This document shows, piece by piece, positions 58,755-64,000 of a DNA stretch of 64,000 nt. The DNA comes from Schistosoma haematobium. Taxonomy: Eukaryota; Platyhelminthes; Trematoda; Strigeidida; Schistosomatidae. The position numbers were made by a program, and so were the translations under genes. Each line of letters opens with the position of its first letter. The first letter of the stretch is position 1. The stretch covers positions 88,038,569 to 88,102,568 of the forward strand of contig NC_067195.1 of NCBI RefSeq assembly GCF_000699445.3, given 5' to 3'. The notes beneath the pieces are model-generated. The model had not been told where the DNA came from. It saw nothing but the letters and a program-made list of their open reading frames with translations, and ran no database searches.

Positions 58755-59040
58755 GTGAAAGGTTTATGAAATGATGTTGTGGTATGGAACCTGCATAAGA
58801 CTGGCATATGTCGGTCCCTCACAACTCTCTGGTTGAAGTTCTAGAGATAGAGCAACACATTGACTTGAGACGTTATCAGACAGCTCACAATTGAGGTTAG
58901 TGGCGGCTGTATTGTATTTTTTTACTTTCATGAAAGTGGGAGAGACTCTTTCACCCAAAAATCCCCTTCTAATTGTATTTTCCTTAACCGAACTGCTTTT
59001 CATATTACTTTTCAAGTAAACGGAACATACCCACAGAGAC
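58755..59040 (+). mobile_element. decayed LINE-E fragment
   Basis: Aligns with 56650-56900 (GATGTTGTGGTATGGAACC, GGTCCCTCACAACTC, GAGACGTTATCAGACA), with many substitutions and gaps. Confidence 0.6.
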
Positions 59041-59168
59041 AAAATATTGGTTAAGTGAAGAGTTCACTTTTTAGTGAATTCATTTTCAAAGCTGTACAAT
59101 CGCAAATGTATACTTATTTTTCAAAGTGATAATAATTACAATAACAGTGATAACAAAACTCTTTTAAA

Positions 59169-60502
59169 CATGGTAACAGTGAAATAGAATAAACAAAGGC
59201 GTCAAAACGTTATGTTTTTATCAAGGAGACTAGTAAAAATTTTGTTGTTGAGAGCTTGAATATTTATCATGAAGGTAGAGAGGGAAATTATAATTGGGAA
59301 AGGATGATTCATCACGATAAGATAAGCTGTTGAAATTGAGATGAACTGTAATCAAGAGGATCATAGAAACAGAGACAACTAAGTCGAGGGTAAAAAGTCT
59401 ATAGAGGAGATGGGAGAGCAGATAGTTGTAAAGAAATTTAGGAGAAAAATTACGAGTGATTAAGACCATGGTAGAAGAGGTTGGACACATAATTCTGGTT
59501 TTTCAGATGTATATCTGGTGCTTCGGTAATGCTAAGAAGATGGGATATAACTGCTTTTGGCAGAATCCGCTTTAATTGAGTGACCTGTGTTCACAAGGTA
59601 TTCAATTATTGAACTTATTCAGCCATTTCCACCTCTTTACAACCAAGCCAGATAATGTTCTCAGATTATTTTGACCAAAATATGCGTCGAGCAACCTATA
59701 TGCTTGGCTGTATATGAAAAGGTAAATTGATAAGCACATATAGAGATAATTTATCCTTAAGACTATTGGTGAACATTGATCGTCTGGAGAACATTATTCG
59801 CAAAGTCGCTGAGGAGGATTTTGTTTCTGGGAAATCAAAAATTCTTCTTTTCAAGACGTCTGTAATTATATCACCTTTGAAAACGTTGTTCATATAAAAT
59901 ATTTTATTTTCTACATAAGTTATTTGCGCCCTAGGTTGTTTGGGTTTTACATTCTTGTCAATAAATACCAATGGATATACATTTTTGACAAGTATTTTCT
60001 TAAAGATGCTCAGTTTATTATCTAGGACCTCAAAACTACAAATTCTTCGTATTTATGTAGCGAGGGATGTGATTAAGTTTTTCTTCCGGCTAATGGAGAT
60101 CCAGTTGTGAAAATTTGATATCTGGCCATTCCACAAGGGTTTCTTACAGACGGATCTTCCTACGGTTCCGCCGTGTTTTATGGTTATTTTGACATCAAGA
60201 AAGTCGATACCTCACTTGTTTTCAACTCCACTTATGGAACTGAATGATGGATGATAGTTATTAAATGTCCTTAGAAGATTAGAATTACATTTATTGTCAT
60301 ACGTGATAAATACATTATCCATTCATGATGGATATTCAAGCCCACAACAACAAAATTATTTTGAAAAGAGCAAAATATTTGTTCTTGCTCCCTTCAAAAC
60401 AGTAAAGGGAAATATGTGTATGAAGCAAAACTATTATCATTCACCTTGATAAAAAAATAACGTTTTAATTCTTTTGTTTATTCTGCTTTACTGTTACCAT
60501 GT
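59169..60502 (-). mobile_element. Penelope-like element, decayed, with inverted end repeats
   Basis: The minus strand (about 60335-59700) reads MDNVFITYDNK (motif C region), NNYHPS, IDFLDVKIT, KKPLWNGQISNFHNW, SRKKNLITSLAT and IRRIC, the order of Penelope-type RT. Near 59600, NTGHSIKADSA matches the family's GIY-YIG endonuclease region. Ends 59169-59229 and 60434-60502 are inverted copies of about 62 bp. Stops and frameshifts make it inactive. Confidence 0.75.
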
Positions 60503-60503
60503 T

Positions 60504-60710
60504 TAGTCAGTCAGCTACAACGCAGTACCAGAAACATATGCATCTGTCCGAATTGCTACACCACATTAGCATAACAAAATGATTACCAAATTCATAAAGT
60601 AGTTACTCCAATGGTAGTAATATATAAAAGAAAGATTGCATATTAGCATACAATACAGAACGAAAGAATTAGTTCGAAGAAAGGTATAAAGTATTTTAAT
60701 CTCACGGTTT
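60504..60710 (-). mobile_element. LINE-A2 3' part, left of the nested LINE-A1
   Basis: Minus-strand LINE-A2 3' UTR with a GTCA-type tail. It is continued by 63613-63885 on the other side of the LINE-A1 insertion; joining the two across the target duplication restores the order seen at 58200-58619. Confidence 0.78.
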
Positions 60711-63612
60711 CAGTCAGTCAGCAACAACAACGTAGTACTTCGTACGTACGTACATCAGTTCCAGTTGCCATATTACATTACCATACAGATACAATTGTCG
60801 ATTCAGATCCCATTGTGGTAGAGGTAGTCAAAGTATAATCAGTAATCGGATATATTAGGGTTTGAAGATGTTATTCAAGAATTATGACCCAGTGAAATAA
60901 ATTTGTAAATAGAAAAAAGAAACGGATATGAAGAATTCAGATTAGAATTTGGGAGAACACAATGAGTGGACGCACCTGCGCCATTGCAAACGATTTTGAG
61001 CCATGTCATTCAAGGTCTCTAATCATCGGTTGCTATCATCTCGCGGTCCCCAACCACGTAGTCTACACCTACTAACATGACTCAGTCCACTTGTCAGTGA
61101 CTTCATGGATTTGTGCCATGTATTGGTCTGGTCGCCCCTAGCTTTCTTCCAATCTACTCCTACACCATAAAACATCGCACATCGAGGCAGTCGGTGGTTG
61201 GGCACACGTAACACATGTCCAAGCCATCTCAACTGATGAAGTTTCACTACGTCATCAATTGATTTGCCATCCTTACCTAGTACCCGTTTCCTAACAACTG
61301 CATCACTTACTCCATGGTCCCACGATATACGAGCAATATTTCGAAGACACCTATGATCAAATACTAGTAACCTACGAATATCCTCTACTCTTACCGGCCA
61401 TGTTTCACTCCCATAAAGTAGGACGGAACGAACTGCTGCGCAGTAAACCCGTCCTTTGCTTGATAGACGGATATCTCGCCTACGCCATAAATGACGCAAG
61501 TTGGTGAAAGCTAGTCGAGCCTTCTGTATCCGTGCTGAGATTTCGTCACACACCAGACCACAAGGGCTAATGAGACTCCCAAGATAAGTGAAGCGATAGA
61601 CACGCTCAATTACTTCACTCCCTATCATTAGTTCGGGTGTCAATGCCACCCAATCCTGAAGCAACATTTTGCATTTCGAGGGAGAGAATCGCATCCCGAA
61701 CATGCTTGCATTTCTGCTTAGAGTGGTCAGAAGACTCTGCATTTTGTCAGCGTCTTCACCAAACAAAACTATGTCATCAGCATATTCTAAGTCAACAAGT
61801 GAACCTCCCGGTAGAAGTTCAACCCCTGGAAATCTAGACGAGGAAAGTGTTATCTCTAAAAGTACGTCGACGACAAAATTGAACAAGAATGCGATAGATA
61901 CTGCTGAGATCCAGTGTTTCTCCCTAACCTTGTGGTTTACCTTACTAGCAGATATCACTGCTATTTCCACAGCTTTTCGGATATCATTCCATGCTGCCTC
62001 GGGGTGGGCATCACATACATGGCTGCCTAACTGTTTTCCTAGTTGGTCCTGAAATATACTCTTAGCTTGACTATCATTAAGTAGGCCCCTAAGAGGTTTC
62101 CTTGCAGTGTCTTTCCTACGTCCACTAAGACGCAGGCAAATACGCGCTCGCACTAGAGCATGATCTGAATCTAAGCATGTGCTCCAGAATGAGCGACAGT
62201 CTTCTATCGAGCCTCTCCATCGGTGGCTGATAGCGATGTGATCTATTTGGGTCCAACGTTGGGACGAATTAGGAGGTCGCCATGTTAAAAGATGTTTTTC
62301 CTTATTCTTAAAGTTAGTATTTGCAAGGAACAGGCGGTTATCTGAGCATGGCTGCAACAGACGGTCACCATTATCTGTTCTTTGAGCCACGATGCTATAA
62401 GATCCACCCAAGTGTCTTTCCCTTTCGCTTAGTTTACCTACTTGAGCATTAAAGTCACCGGCCACTATTACTACATCCGAACGCCTAGCTTTTCGGAGAA
62501 GGTCGGAAAGCTTTCTGTAAAACTCATCTTTTACATCATCTGAGCTGCAGTCAGTGGGAGAATAGGCAGAGGACGAGTGTCCCCATCTTTTCGGATCCTT
62601 ACTGTTCCGTTCAGTCGGACAGCACACAAACGACTGTCTACTGGGATCCACTCTAAGAGAGCTAGTTCTGCCCTAGGACTCAATGCTATACTTACGCCAG
62701 CGAGGCCACGGGAAGCAGAATCAGGGCTTCCAGATACACGAAGTGTGAATCGAGTCGATTCTTTATTTTGACATGGTGATCCTGTATGCGCGTTTCGGAG
62801 ACGCAGCACACATTGATGGCGCGGGATTCTAAAGTCTTAGCTAAGGAAGCCTGCTGTCCTATTTGGCACAGTGTTCGGACGTTAAAAGCTCCTACGTGTA
62901 GTTTAGAGCATGGTTTCAGGAGACCAGGAATAGCGTTCCGCGTACTCGAATCGTTTGCCCTAGCGGTGCGAGTTGATAAAGAGACGTGAGGAGGGTTAGT
63001 CATGGAGATAAGAGAGGTATTAGGAGGTGTAGGAAGGATTTGAATGTGACCAACTTGGTCTCGTGTGCTGTTACGGGTATGAGGGCTGGTGTCACTTCCC
63101 GGCTGCCCACACCGTCAAAGGGTATTTCTAGAGGAACCTGAAATGGAAATTGGATTAGTGTTGGTCTTAACGACCTGGGAGCGTGACCGCAGAGCCCAAG
63201 GGACAACTACTTGAGGCCGGTCGTGCACGGCCTTTTCATGGAAGGTTTTTAATGTGTTAGCTCCGTCCTTCAAAGGGCCTTACCGCCCGAGACGGAAATC
63301 CGTGAGGTAAGGTGAGGTGTGACATTTTTAGGGTCGACCTTTTCCAACTCCACCGTTCCTTGTGGGAAGGCAACATCGCTGCAGATGCTGGTTGTCCGAG
63401 GGAAACACCTTACTGCTGTCACACCTCTCCACAGTCAGCAGTACGACTTCGCCCTCAGACCTTGAGTTGCTGCTTTTAGTCTTACCGTTCTCCAATCGAC
63501 CTGCCTGGCATGGTAGAACCTACAGGAACATATGTTCCAGCCAATATAGCTCGGTTGGGTCATCACGATAGGCAAGCCCGACCACCGCGTCAAGGTAGCA
63601 GCTTCGGTCGGG
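60711..63612 (-). mobile_element. LINE-A1, 5' end intact, internally deleted
   Basis: Inserted in LINE-A2 with a 13-bp target duplication (aatctcacggttt 60698-60710, aatctcatggttt 63613-63625). From the CCCGACCGAAGC 5' end it holds an ~600-base leader, the endonuclease, the RT palm from motif C, the C-terminal domain and a GACT tail. The RT fingers and palm motifs A and B are deleted at about 61900. Confidence 0.9.
61023..62651 (-). pseudogene. LINE-A1 endonuclease/RT fusion ORF left by an internal deletion
   Basis: 542 codons open. Endonuclease motifs [24 protein letters not shown] and SDHALVRA (catalytic His) are intact; then ...KHWISAVSIAFLFNFVV marks the deletion joint, followed directly by LEYADDIVLF (motif C) and the C-terminal region. 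The first endonuclease part continues in another frame at 63003-62531 ([29 protein letters not shown]). Without motifs A and B the RT is dead; the endonuclease is also frameshifted. Confidence 0.85.
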
Positions 63613-63885
63613 AATCTCATGGTTTACAGGAAGACAGAGTGTATACACCTGCGCCATTGTTATCGATTCTGAGCCATGTCACCCAGAGTCTTCAATCATT
63701 GGTTACGATAGTCATGCGGACCGTAACCAAGTAATCGGCATCTACCAATATGGCTCAAACTAAAGTTAGTCACCTAATAAACTGATGCAACGTTTTGGTT
63801 TGGCCGCCCGTAACTTTCTTCCAACCGTCTCCAACACTGGTCAGCATCGCGCACCGTAGTAATCGGTGTTCAGGCAAATGAAACA
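63613..63885 (-). mobile_element. LINE-A2 coding remnant, right of the nested LINE-A1
   Basis: Minus-strand C-terminal LINE-A2 coding sequence (WHQ... [12 protein letters not shown], EHRL-like), truncated at about 63885. It is the 5' continuation of 60504-60710. Confidence 0.75.
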
Positions 63886-64000
63886 TGTTTAAAAGAATTT
63901 TATTATCACTATTATTGTAATTATCATCACCTTGAAACATAACTATATTTGCGACTGTACAGCCTTGAAAATTTGCCGAAACGTGAACTTTTTGCCGAAC
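63886..64000. other. window edge, nothing recognised
   Basis: AT-rich; a CCTTGAAAATTTGCCGAAAC stretch at the end could be the start of another repeat. Confidence 0.2.

Noticed and set aside
61023..62651. 542-codon frame as a possible host gene
   Set aside because: It is a LINE-A1 endonuclease fused to the RT end by deletion, inside a defined insertion with target duplications.

Overview
This is animal nuclear DNA: AT-rich, with spliced genes and a heavy load of interspersed retroelements. A tRNA-derived SINE resembling Schistosoma Sm-alpha, several RTE-like LINEs, LTR relics and a Penelope-like element point to a blood fluke (Schistosoma or a close trematode). The genus is an inference; no search was run.

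Three host genes can be read through splice sites. (1) 1-9587, + strand: the last eight exons of a UBR-family E3 ubiquitin ligase, whose start lies left of the window. (2) 13733-45016, + strand: a complete 11-exon RALBP1 orthologue of 1328 codons, with RhoGAP, Ral-binding coiled coil and C-terminal coiled coils. It spans 31.3 kb because its introns are full of repeats. (3) 54915-51950, - strand: a complete four-exon TACO1 orthologue of 291 residues, convergent with RALBP1. A probable terminal exon of an unknown gene ends 132 bases upstream of the TACO1 ATG on the same strand, and a splice acceptor lies between them, so TACO1 may be a downstream, trans-spliced cistron. Exon phases close in frame for all three genes (2586, 3987 and 876 nt).

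The rest is mobile DNA. My working names are: LINE-A1/A2/A3 (one RTE-like group; A1 and A2 3' ends are seen, with GACT-type tails), LINE-B (RTE-like, GTAA-type tail), LINE-E (RTE-like, AATA-type tail), repeat D (about 500 bp, non-autonomous, sharing LINE-E's 3' end), Sm-alpha-like SINEs, a second tRNA-type SINE, solo LTRs, a Penelope-like element and two foldback families. Many insertions still show target-site duplications, so nesting order can be read.

The most unusual structures are: a LINE-E insertion in RALBP1 intron 7 that carries a 2.06 kb, apparently identical copy of the TACO1 5' region; an antisense copy of RALBP1 exon 2 (the arginine-finger exon) in its own intron 8, itself split by a LINE-A1; and a LINE-B copy whose 0.73 kb tetranucleotide array lies inside its target-site duplication, so the array is the element's expanded 3' tail.
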